NCBI GenBank assembly: GCA_015852425.1
Contig: JAAAIG010000325.1
Location: 1 to 38,372, forward strand
Length of the DNA: 38,372 bases
Reading direction: 5' to 3'
Source: Gryganskiella cystojenkinii
Lineage: Eukaryota > Mortierellomycota > Mortierellomycetes > Mortierellales > Mortierellaceae
Shown: positions 10,001 to 21,408 of the stretch, piece by piece
How positions within the stretch are numbered: the first letter of the stretch is position 1
Layout: every line of letters begins with the position of its first letter
The notes under the pieces: generated by a model
Database searches by the model: none
What the model was told of the DNA's origin: nothing
What the model saw: the letters and a program-made list of their open reading frames with translations, nothing else
Made by a program: the position numbers and the translations under genes

Positions 10001-10244
10001 ATAGTCCAGGTACTACGCCAGGAACAAGGCACCCATGCCAAAGATCGGCAATCTTTGTCTGTTACTTTGGTTGCCCTGTTGCTGCCTGTTGGCTGCCCCT
10101 TAGTGTTCTGCCAAATCGTTAACGCACTCCTATCCAGTATTTCACTCCCACGGATTTGTTTACACCACGGGATCGATGAGGACGGCACAGTGACCCCTGA
10201 CTCCATTGGAACATTTGAACTTCCCCTAAAAGCGTTTTTTTTGG

Positions 10245-10263
10245 TTTTTTTTTTTTTTTTTTT
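10245..10263 (+). repeat. T19 tract
   Basis: Homopolymer upstream of the cold-shock gene; no further function visible. Confidence 0.7.
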
Positions 10264-10691
10264 GGATTCATCATCTTCTCAGTTTTCCATCACCCACAGG
10301 TACTGTATTTTCGACCGAATCTTTGAATGTGCACCACTTATATGGCATAAAGGCAGTTCACCAACATGACGACTTTACAACGTCCACTCTGCATCTGTAC
10401 CTTTTTCATCTTCTCAAACTTGTTTATCGTCACCCTGCGTTTGGTCGTGCGCTCATCGATCATTAACTCTTCGAATACACCTCTTACTTCTTTTCCCAAA
10501 TTAATTTACCTCAGTTTTGCAGTACTTTTCTGTACTTCCATCGTCGCTCTATTCCCTAGCATCAGAGTCAGTTAATATTCAAGGTAACCAATGATTCCTT
10601 CGAACTCACACGAGTCTTTTGAGCTTTGGTTGATCACGTCTTTATCAGCTCTATAAGATGACAATCGTTAACCATTCATTGCTTTAACAGC

Positions 10692-10895
10692 ATGCCACTA
10701 GGCAAGGTCAAATTTTTCAATGACGCCAAGGGCTTTGGATTTATTACCCCTGACGATGGTGGCGAGGACTTGTTCGTCCATTTCTCCGCGATAATGACGG
10801 ATGGATTCAAAACCCTGGCAGAAGGACAGGAAGTTCGATTCGACGTGACCGATGGTCAGAGGGGTCTTCAAGCAACTAACGTTAGAAATAAATAG
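10692..10895 (+). CDS. Cold-shock domain protein, bacterial CspA type
   Basis: A 67-residue protein made of a single cold-shock domain, the usual length of bacterial CspA proteins. Single-stranded nucleic-acid binding motifs are present: RNP1 KGFGFI (residues 14-19) and RNP2 LFVHF. KVKFFND has Phe where most bacterial proteins have Trp. The conserved DGGEDLF, HFSAI and EGQEV blocks are all intact. The family acts as RNA chaperones. There is no Shine-Dalgarno sequence before the ATG. Instead the ATG directly follows a TTTAACAG splice-acceptor-like sequence, and AAG|GTAACC at 10581-10589 could be the donor of a 5'UTR intron (10584-10690, 107 nt). This suggests a nuclear gene rather than contamination. 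Fungi rarely have a free-standing CspA, so a bacterial origin is inferred. Confidence 0.88.
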   Translation: MPLGKVKFFNDAKGFGFITPDDGGEDLFVHFSAIMTDGFKTLAEGQEVRFDVTDGQRGLQATNVRNK

Positions 10896-12069
10896 CCAAA
10901 ATAATCTTGCTGGTATGTGCCGTCAATAAGTACAAGTTCCTAAAATACGTTCTCTAGTGTTTCGGATACACAGACGTTCAAGGTCGCCAAGATCAATAGG
11001 AGTCTCGCACACACGAGCGTTGATGGAGGCGCTTGTCAAGGATTTTTCTTGTTTCATCAAGACAAAAGAGTGGTTTAAAGTCAGACATTCGAATAAAATT
11101 GGACTCTTTCACTCCATATATTCCTGACTATTCCATTTCAGCTTGCCAACAAATCAACAGCGTGGTTGAACAACACCTTTGCTGTACACTTCATATCTGG
11201 CGTGGATGAAAGAAAATATGTTTTCTGACCATGGACGCGTTAGAAGTAGCAAATCTCAGGCATACATCGAGAAACTTGCGCTCATGTACATTGACCTCAA
11301 TTTTAGTCAAAGACAAAGAAAGTTTGTGCCATGCATGGGTCTTCTGACTTGATAATCACACGCTTCTTCTTTGCTGGTGAAGTTGGCGACGAAAGAAGTT
11401 GCACTACTAGCCGAGGATTCCCACGAAGATGAGTCTGAACTACTGAACTTCCTCCTTTATTTGTTCAAAAGCAATAATCTAGAAAGTTATGGTTGGAAAT
11501 TATCAAAGGAGTCTCCATCAGACATGTTAGACCCGCTCCTTCCCCGCCGCGACCAAGTTGAGACACTGTTGCTACATCAGCTACTCGGACAGGGCCCACC
11601 TGTATCACTGTCATAATCTGTGTTTCCCAGCGGAGAAAAGTGTGTATTTAAAATGCAGGATGAAGAGCCTTGCAACGCGAGAACAACAGGCCGAGTAGGC
11701 GGACTGGCGGGTCTGGTTTCGCTGTATATCGCGGCTAAAACTGCGAGTGCCAGGATCAATACCATCGCGAACATTACTGGATATGTGCATGGTAACAGCA
11801 ATGGTTCAACAATTTTGTTTTCTAAACAAGGCAAAATGTCATGAGAGTGATTTCGTCCATCGTTTCCAGGGCCAAGTCTTCCTTCCAAAAACAGAGATTT
11901 TTCGGGTCTCGACTACTGGTCTTCCTCCTTTATTGTATCCAAGCCCTGTTGTTTGAACAAAATAAAGAAAAAAAAATGTCACCTGGGACTAAGGCATGGA
12001 ACCCTTCACTAGTGCACCTTCCACGCACAACTCTGTTCCCTTACATTTTTCTTTTCCTTATTAAGTACG
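10896..12069. other. Intergenic region with uncertain open frames
   Basis: No family recognised. Plus strand 11371-11616 (81 codons from a non-ATG start, rich in Leu/Glu: SELLNFLLYLFKSNNLESYG) has protein-like composition. Minus strand 11888-11577 (103 codons, ATG start) has one hydrophobic stretch PVMFAMVLILALAVLAAIYS that could span a membrane. They overlap in part and cannot be ranked from sequence alone. Confidence 0.3.
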
Positions 12070-12075
12070 TTTATT
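12070..12075 (-). terminator. Poly(A) signal of HGH1
   Basis: AATAAA on the minus strand, about 20 bp after the HGH1 stop codon. Confidence 0.55.
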
Positions 12076-12094
12076 TTTGGGAATCTAAATAATA

Positions 12095-13970
12095 TTAAAT
12101 CTCAGAGATACCATCCTCATCATCATCATCTTCCTTGATCTCAGTGATCTCGGGGTTCTCATCGCGCATCAACATGTTGACAATCTTCTCGGCAACTTCC
12201 CGAACATGATCCTCTTGTTCGGCCAAGTGCATCTTTTGGATGACGGGATAAGTCTTCTTATCGCGGAGGTAATCACGTCCCTGACGGGTAGAGGTCAACA
12301 AAATCAAGCCCTCCAAGAGTGTTTCCCGCAAATGAGCATCGGCCTCACGGGTCTTGGTTGGGGGCAAGAGTTGAATATCCTCAGGCATGCCCTCCATATC
12401 CTAGTTTGCGAAAAATTTGAAAAAAAGAGCGGGTTAACCTCTTTGCTGATTAAGAGCGTTTTCCCCTGGTCGAATCCAAAAAAAAAAAAAAAAAAAAAAA
12501 ATCCCCCTGATTTTTGTATGTCAGATATAACGTACATCGAGATCGAATTCTTCTGGTCCGCAGAGAGGGAGGAGAATATAAGTCAAGACATTGATATCAT
12601 CCTCGTCCAAAAGAGCAGGGTGGTGCTCGACGGCGAATCCAGCGTTCCTAAAAGAAAGAATGAAGAGTAAAATGGGTAGTAGTTAGTGGACGACGTTCTA
12701 CTGGACATCAGAGAGTGCAACGCAAGCAACGAATACGAAGAGTACATACTTGATAGTTGTGATGACACCGCCGCGACGGATAAGACTAGGGTGTTCCGTA
12801 AAGCAAACAATCTTGGAGAGTGGGGAGAGCTCAGTCTCGTCCTTGGCGAATAAAGCGTTACGTCCAGCAGAGGTCTATCACAATCGAGAAAAAGAGTAGC
12901 ATTTAAGTACAAGTCAGTATGGATCTTGATGAATATCCATTTCCGATACAAAAATTCAAAAGCGTCCAGAGGCGCAGTCGAGCAGTCGAGGTGGTAAACA
13001 TACCGTGGCGACCATGGCAAAGACACTGGCCAAGAAATCAAAGTTGCACTGCGAGTTGTAACCCTTGTCCGTGCCTTTCAAAAAGATATCCGCCAACTGA
13101 GCAACTGCGGAGGTCGCGGTCGTCAAGCCTTCGATGGGTTTACCCTCCAGTTGGATCAATTTCTCGAGCGTTCCGTCGTTCTTGCACATGTTGGAGAGGA
13201 GCATGCATCCGAGATCCGCGAGAATGTTCTTTTTGGAGAGGATGATGTTGAAGATCAGATACTTTAAGAAATCCTCGTCGTTGAGTTCTGCGCAGATGAC
13301 GGACTCTCCAGAGAGGTTGATGAGCGAGCGGAGGGCGTCGTGGGCAATGACCTAGGTCGTGGGAACGAAAAGGAAGGAGTAAGAAAGTAGTAGAAGAAAA
13401 GAGTTAGACTTGGCTCCTGTGACACAGGCAGCTCTCAGGTTTGTGTAATGGGGCGGACTGCGCCATGACCTCTTTCTTTTCGTTTTGAGAGCGAACAAGG
13501 GAGTGTTGCGTAAACGATTGTTCCTTTGGATGTCCTGTTTCCCTCTTTTTTTACCTCGTCTTCCTTGACAAGAGCCTTCAAATCCTTAGCGAGCGATTTG
13601 GCATTCTTGACAAAGACCTGGAAGAACTCTGAAGAAGGAGCTGTGAACGAAACGATGTTGTGGATGGCGATTTGGCGAACCTATATTTTATCCAGAGAAA
13701 ATAAAAAAAGTCGGTTAGACTACGCCTTGTATTCCTGCTGAACATTCCATTCGGTGAAGTGACAGCGGATAGTCCAGCCTTACCTCCATGCGCCCGTCGT
13801 GCAAAAATGGCAAGAGCTATAGGGTCGAAAGTGAACAAGTTGCAACAAAAAAAAAGAAAGGAGGTGAGACGAAAAAGTTGAGAGTGTTTTGTGAATGGCG
13901 TTCCTGTCTGGCGAGGAGCGGTTTTCCCTTCCGTGAGTTCCAAAAGTACCTCGATAATTTGTGCTTCCAT
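12095..13970 (-). CDS. HGH1: HGH1 homologue (eEF2 folding chaperone, FAM203 family)
   Basis: Seven exons (minus strand, high to low): 13970-13950, 13816-13784, 13680-13555, 13351-13004, 12874-12750, 12647-12536, 12400-12095. All introns are GT-AG, and the joined length of 1071 nt gives 356 residues (yeast and human proteins are about 390). The N-terminus (LLPFLHDGRMEV then RQIAIHNIVSF) is an ARM/HEAT-type helix pair. The C-terminal part has the family blocks VEHHPALL, YILLPLCGPEEF, EDIQLLPPTKTREAD and LLTSTRQGRDYLR. The tail is acidic (EDDDDEDG). HGH1 works in the cytosol with the TRiC/CCT chaperonin in folding translation elongation factor 2. A 24-A run (12478-12501) lies in the last intron. 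It shares a 494-bp upstream region with the divergent SUMO protease gene. Family call firm; exons 1 and 2 are short but in phase. Confidence 0.92.
12478..12501 (+). repeat. A24 tract inside HGH1 intron 6
   Basis: Homopolymer on the plus strand, so a T tract in the HGH1 transcript, about 80 nt upstream of the exon 7 acceptor. Confidence 0.8.
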
Positions 13971-14464
13971 GGTCAATGTGAATGTAATGGTCTGTGTGAA
14001 TGAGAAAAAGAAGAGAGCATGCAACTCTTGCTTTCTATCTCGGTCAGCTCGAAGAAGGTCCCATTTCTGGGAGATGGGGCTAAGCCACAACTCAAACAAA
14101 AATGTGACTGCCCATTCTTCTTTTTAATTTTCTTTGTGAGAGTGGTGCCTTTTGACAGCACGCAGACAGAGTACGCGCGTAGAAAGAGAGTGTAACAAGC
14201 ATTACATCGCTTGGACATTGCTCTTTCCATCTTTCCTCCACATTCAAATTATCCTTTTCCCCTCCCTCAATTCATCTCTTCAATATACATCCGCAGGATA
14301 CAGTCCCCCGAAAGGCACTTCAACTCGTCCCACAGCCTCTCTCCCAGTGCTGTTGTCATAGGCGCATTCCCATTTCGCAATCAAAAAGAGAAAAAAAAAC
14401 CTCACATTTCAGGACCTGCTTGCTTTGACAGAGTGAAATCCGACACACGCGTTCATTACCTTGC
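13971..14464. promoter_or_regulatory. Shared divergent promoter region, HGH1 / SUMO protease
   Basis: 494 bp between the two start codons. The part nearest the protease gene is CT-rich (about 14210-14340). No clear TATA box was seen for either gene. Confidence 0.55.
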
Positions 14465-17146
14465 ATGGCAGCCACAAAGAGAAAGCCGGCCATGACAGAG
14501 TCATCTGACATTTCCAAAAAGGCCAAGCTCATGTTCCTGGGCACCCTCGAGAGTCTCGCCGGATTGTTTTTGATGGCACCTGAAATCGATGAACAACGTA
14601 AGCTCCTCGTTTTGAATGTATTTTGCCACCATCTCAATTGCCACTCTCTTTTGACTAATCATAACCGTTTCTATATGTTGCAAACCATAGGGACGCTGAA
14701 GCAGCAACGGAAAGGAGACTGGGTTGGCGCTTATCCTACTGCCAGCGATCGTCGGGAAGAGTACAACTTCAGAGGTGTTCCGTACAGGGAAGAGGTTCTG
14801 AACCGAGGACATCATGATGATCTGGAACAGAGACCCTCCACTTCAAAGAAACGGGCAACCACGCCAGCAAGCCAACCACGGACAGACCAACAACACTCTG
14901 CCTCGTCCTCATCAACTTATAGACAAGCTGCATCATCAACGGAGGCAGAATCACAACCATACCAACTTCAACCATACACAAAGCCGCCGTCGTTTACAGC
15001 CCCGATCTTCCGTGATCTCAAAAGCGACGATCTGTCCATGTCTTCGCGGAGGCGACCATTAGAGGATGTTCTCAACCGATCGTTCGAACCTCGAGGAAGC
15101 AGTCATGCTCAACCGACCCATCGATTCAGCTCCTTGACGAGTCGGTACGATCAGGATGCATTGCTGCGAGCCCGTCCTCGGGTGTATGCTAGCAAGGCTC
15201 AAAAGACAGGCTCATTATTGCAGAGCAAGGTACATTATTATTTTGTTTTGATATGCTGACTACCTTTGGTGCTCATTGTCGAAGGACGGCACCGTCTATC
15301 GCCTCTTGTATCAAAGTTACTTATGTTTGACCCGACTCACACTTTTACTGATCAATTTACTCTTTACTTTCCGATCTGTAGTACTACAACGAGGACACGA
15401 TCACGAGGCAACGGACCTATGAACGGCACTCGTTTGAGAATCAAAAGGCGGTTCAGAGTAGGACTCGTTGTTGTTTCGATATGCTGGCATATGGATCTTG
15501 CATTTTATGGTTGCTGACCCAGAACTTTTTTTCCACTTTTTGCAGGTCGTCTCAAGGCCGCGCTGGATGGAACTATCGGAGCTTTACGATCGGAGAGCGC
15601 AAAAGCAGAAGAAAAAGCTGCTGACGATGCAGTCAATGCACACCGTCGTATTCGTGCCTACAACCGAGGTGCGCAAGATGATGACGAACTAGATTATCCA
15701 CGGAAGCCCGTCGCGACGCAGCCAGCTTGGAGAAGGACAATGGCATGTTTTTTTGCTGAGCGTTTTGTGTGACCATTGTGAAAACTATATGTGATCTTAT
15801 CAACAGAATCCTTATTTTTTTTTTTTTTGGTGGTGACATCCATCTATTAGTATTTGGGCAATCGAGAACCAACGTGGCTCAAAAACGTCCGGAATTTAAT
15901 CAACAAGAGCTTTCCCCCAAGGTAAACAAGACAGGAAAAATCGCAAGGACTGTGGAGAACATGAGCATGTATACCTGGATGCTAACGCACTTATTTGATG
16001 ATCTGATAGCATCGAGAAACAACCTAGACTTCCAGGACACCAGGCTGTTGTGGACGAGCATGAACGCATTGAGCAGGAGGTTAGTTGACAGCAGTCTTAG
16101 AGATGGACGCTTCTCATAACCCACATTCATATACTAACGATATATGCGTTCCTTTCTTCCTCCTAGTTGGCTGCAGAAAGGCGTGCTGGACCAGCTTTCA
16201 CTGAGGAGGATGAGAAACGCGTAAGTTTTCAGTACTTGCCTCTAAGCGCCAAAGCAGACCTTTCAGCGTGGATTAAATTGACTTAAATGTTGCATTTTCT
16301 CTGGAATTAGATCAAAGCTGTTCTCACACCTGGTCATGGACCAGTTGCGGATGCGTTCAACATGACTATAAGCAAGTACGACATGCAAACTCTTCGACCT
16401 GGCGAGTGGCTGAACGACTCTGTGATAGATTTTTACAGCCATTTAATTATGGATCGGAGCAAGAAGACGCCGTCAATGCCTCGTGTCCATGTCTTTACGA
16501 CACATTTCTTTTCGACTCTGGCGGAGCATGGCTACGACAAGATCAGGCGGTGGACAAAAAAGGTACACAAAGGATCATAACAAAAGCTCTTTCGAAACTG
16601 TGTGCTTTTTTGATGTCTGTTGACGTATCTAACATTGCAACACTTTTGATCTCTTAGTTTGATATTTTCGCACTCGACTATGTGCTCGTCCCTGTTCATT
16701 GCTCTGGAAACCATTGGACGACGGCTGTCATTGACATGAAAAAGAAACAAATTGAGTACCTGGATTCTCTGATGGGCAACAACCCCAAGTGCTTTGTGGT
16801 ACGTCAAGCTGGATGGATCACAGAGCTTGTGTTCGTCTTGTTTTTATTTTTGCTGGACACAGACTAATTTCGATTTTTGATCCTTTGGTATTAGCTGCTT
16901 CGAGGATACCTGGAGAGTGAACACAAGGACAAGAAAAAGACACCGTTCGATTTCACAGGGTGGACAGACAACTCGCCAAAGAACATTCCCCGGCAACGCA
17001 ATGGATTCGATTGTGGCGTGTTTACCTGCAAGTTTATCGAGTGTAAAAGTCGAGGTCTGGATAGTTTTCCATTCTCACAAAAAGATATGGAGACTCTTCG
17101 GAAACAGATGATTCTTAGTATTTTAAAGCAACAGTTGGTTGTGTAG
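14465..17146 (+). CDS. Ulp1/SENP-type SUMO protease (C48 cysteine peptidase)
   Basis: Ten exons: 14465-14597, 14691-15229, 15382-15457, 15546-15742, 15851-15921, 16010-16079, 16167-16220, 16311-16562, 16658-16798, 16895-17146; 594 residues. The N-terminal 380 residues are polar and Ser/Gln/Arg-rich with an Ala/Glu-rich helical part (ALRSESAKAEEKAADD). The C-terminal 200 residues are the Ulp1 domain. They hold RPGEWLNDSVIDFY, catalytic His483 (GNHWTTAV), Asp500 (EYLDSL), oxyanion Gln545 and nucleophile Cys551 (RQRNGFDCGVF). The enzyme removes SUMO from targets and matures its precursor. The intron after exon 4 stays in frame only with a GC donor (ATG|GCATGT); the GT four bases on breaks the frame. 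Intron 1 (93 nt) has no in-frame stop. Confidence 0.9.
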
Positions 17147-17189
17147 TCAATCCTTGACGGCTTCACAGCGGCGCAGCGAGCACGATAAT

Positions 17190-17195
17190 AATAAA
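17190..17195 (+). terminator. Poly(A) signal of the SUMO protease gene
   Basis: AATAAA 44 bp after the stop codon. Confidence 0.5.
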
Positions 17196-18750
17196 CATCG
17201 TCCAGGTTCGACGAAGGGATGCGCGGTTCTCGATTTTGAATCTTTTTGACAGACAAACAACCTCACTGTGGATTTTTTTTTTTTTTACAATGCAAAACTC
17301 TTACTGACTGCAAGAATTGCCCAGCGTCCCTCCCTTGTTGACTCAACACTCTTCCTCCACTTCTTCCTTTCTCGCTTGTTGGTCCATCCTACTCTCCGAT
17401 ATTCCTTAGTCTCTCGTGCTTTTATCTCTATCACTCCCACTGTTCTCATTCAAGAAAGAGTGAAAGGTGCTCTTGCTGTGTTGACTCTCTCTCCACTTCT
17501 CTCCACTTGAAAAACTGGAGCCAAAAAGACACTCTCTCGAGTTCCCTCTCGAGTTTAATCTGTAACCACCGAAGTATGAGAACAATCTCGGCTCTCTTTG
17601 CATGTAGTCCTTTTGGGTCAGAAAGTATACATGAACACTAACTCAGGCAATGGTTGTCTGTGGGCCTCTCTGTTACCTTCCTCTGCGGGTAATTTCAGAG
17701 ATTCGATCAAAAAACAAGAGTACTGATAGCTTTTACACGGACCTTGTCCTACTTTTTTGGAGACATTCTCGACAGTTAAGAGACCGCCGTTTTCGAAGGT
17801 ACGCATGGAAGAGTCTGTTTCTTTGCTGTTGTAACAAGTTTCGACTTTTATCTGTAAAAACAGCGCAGGTTGCTTAACCTCTTATTTTTCAAAACTCTAG
17901 CAAAAGTGGTTACTCTTGATCTCGAGTTATCACACTCTTCACCAACCAGAAGGCTCTGTCTGCAGTAAAGGCCACACCCACCAAAGGGTGCGAGTTCGAT
18001 ACATATTTTTACTCGGCGCTCATTATTTCTTGGCCCTGAAGCGTCCTGTTAACTCCTGTTGAACATTTGCTTACCCAGGTCATACCCGACCACCGTCATA
18101 CCCGACCACCGTTACACAATTCCAGATCATCCTTTTCTTATTGCCCTTAAATCTGTCCCAGTTGTTTTTCTGTTGAGGCAAACTGACCATCGAGGTTTGT
18201 CCATTATGCGTCCGAGCAAAACCTGGTTTACCAGCATCAAGCAGAGAAGCGCCAGTTAATAGCATCAGACGAGGTAGCATTTGTTCTCGGGCAAGACTCT
18301 AAAAGCAAAGATGGCGCATAGCACGCAGTCCGATTTGGGAAATAAACGCCTTGGAGATCGAAGACGAAGCAGCAATCTGGCCAAAGGAAGCAAGTTGCAT
18401 GGGCAGTCTGTTATAAGGAGCGAGAGCGACGATATCTTCTCCATCTTCACCACAAACAGCCAACTTCTTTATCTTCATCTTCTTTGTTTGGGGACGTGTC
18501 TCCCTCTCATTCACATGAGCTGGGATTACGGGAGGAAGTGGGGTAGGAAATGATACACTCCAATAACGTCCATTTTTTGTTTGTTTGTTTTTTTTTTGAA
18601 AAAGTACAAGAAATTGTTTTTAATGTGGGGTGTGCTTGAATGATGGTGTGTGGCTGAAAGAGACAGCTGTTTTCTATGCAAAATGAAAGGGTAGATAATT
18701 CCAGCAAAGGAATAAAAATAGAACGAGCAAGAGAATTTTTTTCTCGCTCT
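17196..18750. other. Intergenic region, no confident gene
   Basis: A CT-rich stretch spans about 17300-17520. A 16-bp sequence, GTCATACCCGACCACC, occurs twice, about 18077-18110. Between 18080 and 18514 several minus-strand frames (for example KKLAVCGEDGEDIVALAPY near 18475, NNWDRFKGNKKRMIW near 18135) and one plus-strand frame (18281-18553) have protein-like composition. No family or consistent exon chain could be made out; they may be gene relics. Confidence 0.35.
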
Positions 18751-21051
18751 CTACAACTTGAGCTTGGCACTCTTGGATGCCTCGGCTTGAGAACCGCCTT
18801 TGATACTCGAGCGCTTGTTGCCCTCGCGATCGATAAAGCTGATGTTCTTTTGGCCTGAGAGGGTCTTGACCGCATCCATCTTGTCGCGCACGATCGTCTT
18901 GGCATTGCCCTTGTCGCCGACCTGGCGTCCCAACCTCCGGTCCTTGGCTTCTCTCTCGGCAGCTCTTTCGGCATCCCTGCGAGCCCGTTCTTGGTTCTCG
19001 GCCTTCTTGGCGCGCTTGGCTGCCGAACGCTTGCGTTTCCGCTCTGCTTGCTCCATTTCTGTGTCGCCCTTGATGGGTTGTTTGCCTGCAGAGTAGATTT
19101 CCTCCGGTGCCAGCAACGCAGCATCGGCGACACTGACGGGGATAGCTTCTTCCATCGAAATCGCAGGTGCGTTCGTGACCACGGTGAGTTCGGCCTTGGG
19201 GGGTTTCGGGGTGTAGTGCCAATTGCTGAGGGAATCGAGTTTTTGGCAAAGATCCTGCCAGAGTTCTGTGATCTCCTCGTGCTTCTTCTCCAATGCAGCC
19301 TCACGTTCGCTCATGGCTGGTCCGGTGGTCGAGGTCTCACGGACATAATCATCCTCGTACAACTCTGCAAGTGACTTCTTTGACTTTTCATCCGAGATTT
19401 CGACTCTTGAGGAAGGGTTGAAAGCCTTTTGGTTGGGGGCAGCCTTACGAACAACATCGTCCCAGTTGGCGGCCAGGATACGCTCCTTGATGATATCCTC
19501 GAGCGTCTGGGTCATCTCGGCAGTAATGACAGGGATGGGCTTCGAGACTGTCTCGAAATCAAGGTCTTCTTCCAACAAACTGTTGACGGGACGATCCGAG
19601 GAAGAAGCCTCACCCTTCTTGGTCCAGTCCTTGGAAGCGACGTTCTCCTGCTCCAAAGCCTCGATCTGTTCCTTCATTTTCCGTTGCAGGCGCTCGTGCT
19701 TGGAGAGGGTTTCTATGGACAAACATAGAAAAGAAAAGAAAATAATGGTTAAAACATTTTGTTTCAACGCGGATGGTTTGGGTGGTATTAAGTATCTCTA
19801 GAAACGTTTTCCTTACCTGCTTCTTCTTCCTCCTCCTCGAGTCCAAAGAGGTTCGAGACACGATCACCAAGAGCGTTCAAATCTCCGTTTTCGTCCTCGT
19901 CCTCCACATCCTCCTCCTCGGCATCCTGCATCTCCTCAACGGGTTCCTCGAAATGTGCCTCTTCCTCCTTCTTCTCCTCGCGACGCTTGGGTTTGGGACG
20001 GTTGGTGCGACCCTTCTCTGGTGGCGCGAAGAAATCTCTGTATGCGACATCTAATTTTTGTGCACAAAAATAATAATATCAAAAAAAATGAGATCAGTTC
20101 ATCTCTACTTCTATGTCAACTTGCCAGTTCAACTTGACAGTATACGACAAATGCGGTGTACATACCATGAGTATCAGCCTCGTTCTCGTTATCGTTCATG
20201 TCTTCATCTTCATCCTCGTCCTCATCTCCACTTTCAATCATATCAGGATCAGCAAAGTAATCGATTTCCTCATCGTCCGATGGTTCCTTGCCCTCGATCT
20301 CGTCCTGTTCTTGCTTCTCAGTCATGGCGTTGAACTCGTCAAGGTTGAAGAAGTCGTCATCGACCTCGGACGTCCGGGACTTTTTCTTGACGGGTAAATC
20401 GAGATCATCCAACTCTTCCTCCTCTTCATCATCATCCTCATCCTCGGCCTCTTCTTCGTCTTCCTCATCTTCGAAATCGAGACCTTCTTCATCGTCCTCC
20501 ATTTGTTCGTCCTCTTCTTCTTCCTCTCCCGAAAAGACGTTATCGGTGTCCTCCATCTCGAGTCCCATGTCCTCTTCGTCGAGGCTCATCTCGTTCTCGT
20601 CCTCTTCCTCATCTTCTTCCTCCTCCTCCACAGGTTTGTCCTCGGGTTCAGGTGCAGACTTCAAGTTCTTGAGTTCTGTCTTGAGGAATGTGAGAAAAGG
20701 TGTGTTCTGCATCTGAATCTCTTCCCAGATCTGGTCATTGTCGAATCCGTCCACGAAGAGCTCCTCCAGCATGGATCCTTGTCCCTTTAATGATCCTGAC
20801 TCGGTCGATTTTCCTATGAGATTGAAAGACGCATAAAAGTGTGTGTTTAGTACACAAAATAGCCTCGAGTGGCGATTCCTGAATGCATAGAGAGGGAGAG
20901 AGAGCATACCGAGATCGTAAAGGTATTTGGTGATGGACTTGGCTTGCTCAGCGGTAGTCTCGCTCTTGGTCAAGAAGACCTCGGGCTTGTCGAGGACCTG
21001 AACGTTAAAGTCTTCCAGCAGTTGCTGGTTGGGCATGGTCTCTGCGGCCAT
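18751..21051 (-). CDS. MPP10: MPP10 homologue, U3 snoRNP component
   Basis: Four exons (high to low): 21051-20910, 20813-20166, 20050-19817, 19712-18751; GT-AG introns; 661 residues (human protein about 680). The N-terminal part has SMLEELFVDGFDNDQIWEEI. Exon 2 is extremely acidic, with long Asp/Glu runs over more than 150 residues, and includes VDDDFFNLDEFN and EEIDYFADPD. Exon 3 starts with the conserved DVAYRDFFAPP. Exon 4 has the family core (TLSKHERLQRKMKEQI, DWTKKGEA, RPVNSLLEEDLDFE), then NWHYTPKPPKAEL and a basic C-terminus ending near FIDREGNKRSSIKGG. MPP10 acts in the nucleolus with IMP3 and IMP4 in the U3 snoRNP that processes 18S pre-rRNA. It is divergent from AOS1 with 357 bp between start codons. 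Confidence 0.94.
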
Positions 21052-21408
21052 GTCGTGGTATTATGTGGCGTGAATGGATATAAGTAGAGTGAGGTTGGTT
21101 TTTTAAAGCACAGTTGGCGGTGAGTGTTGAATGGACAGAAAAGAGCGACGATGATGGTGATGGATGCAAGGTGAAGGACAGGTCAAAGTTTACATGCAAC
21201 ACTGAAGGCTCGACATAAAAAAAAAAAAAGAAAAAAGAGAAGGCCAGTAAACAATGTGGCTTGGAATTTTTATGACTGCTGGTATAACAGCTACATTTGC
21301 GATGATTTAATCTACTTGTCACATGACCAAATCCAACTTGCTCAAGCGAGCGCGTTTCCTCAAAACTGTTGCTTCATTCTCCAACACTCGCACATATTTC
21401 AACATACC
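21052..21408. promoter_or_regulatory. Shared divergent promoter region, MPP10 / AOS1
   Basis: 357 bp between the two start codons. An A-rich tract lies near 21217-21240. No TATA box is obvious. Confidence 0.5.

Noticed and set aside
10366..10575. Hydrophobic 69-codon frame upstream of the cold-shock gene
   Set aside because: It stops just before the proposed 5'UTR splice donor, has no conserved features and comes from T-rich DNA.
10692..10895. Cold-shock gene as bacterial contamination
   Set aside because: It is flanked on both sides by fungal sequence in one contig, lacks a bacterial ribosome site and has intron-like borders; a chimeric contig remains a remote possibility.
15285..15315. 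Possible extra exon (DGTVYRLLYQ) in the SUMO protease gene
   Set aside because: Including it breaks the phase and gives a stop in the next exon; the simple intron 15230-15381 keeps frame.
17960..18005. tRNA-like T-loop sequence (GAGTTCGATAC)
   Set aside because: No pairing T-stem, anticodon arm or acceptor stem could be found around it.
18507..19304. Long out-of-frame minus-strand frames within the last MPP10 exon
   Set aside because: Arg/Ser-rich readings of the MPP10 exon in the wrong frame.
20288..20716. Plus-strand Ser-rich frame of 142 codons
   Set aside because: Antisense of the Asp/Glu runs of MPP10 exon 2.
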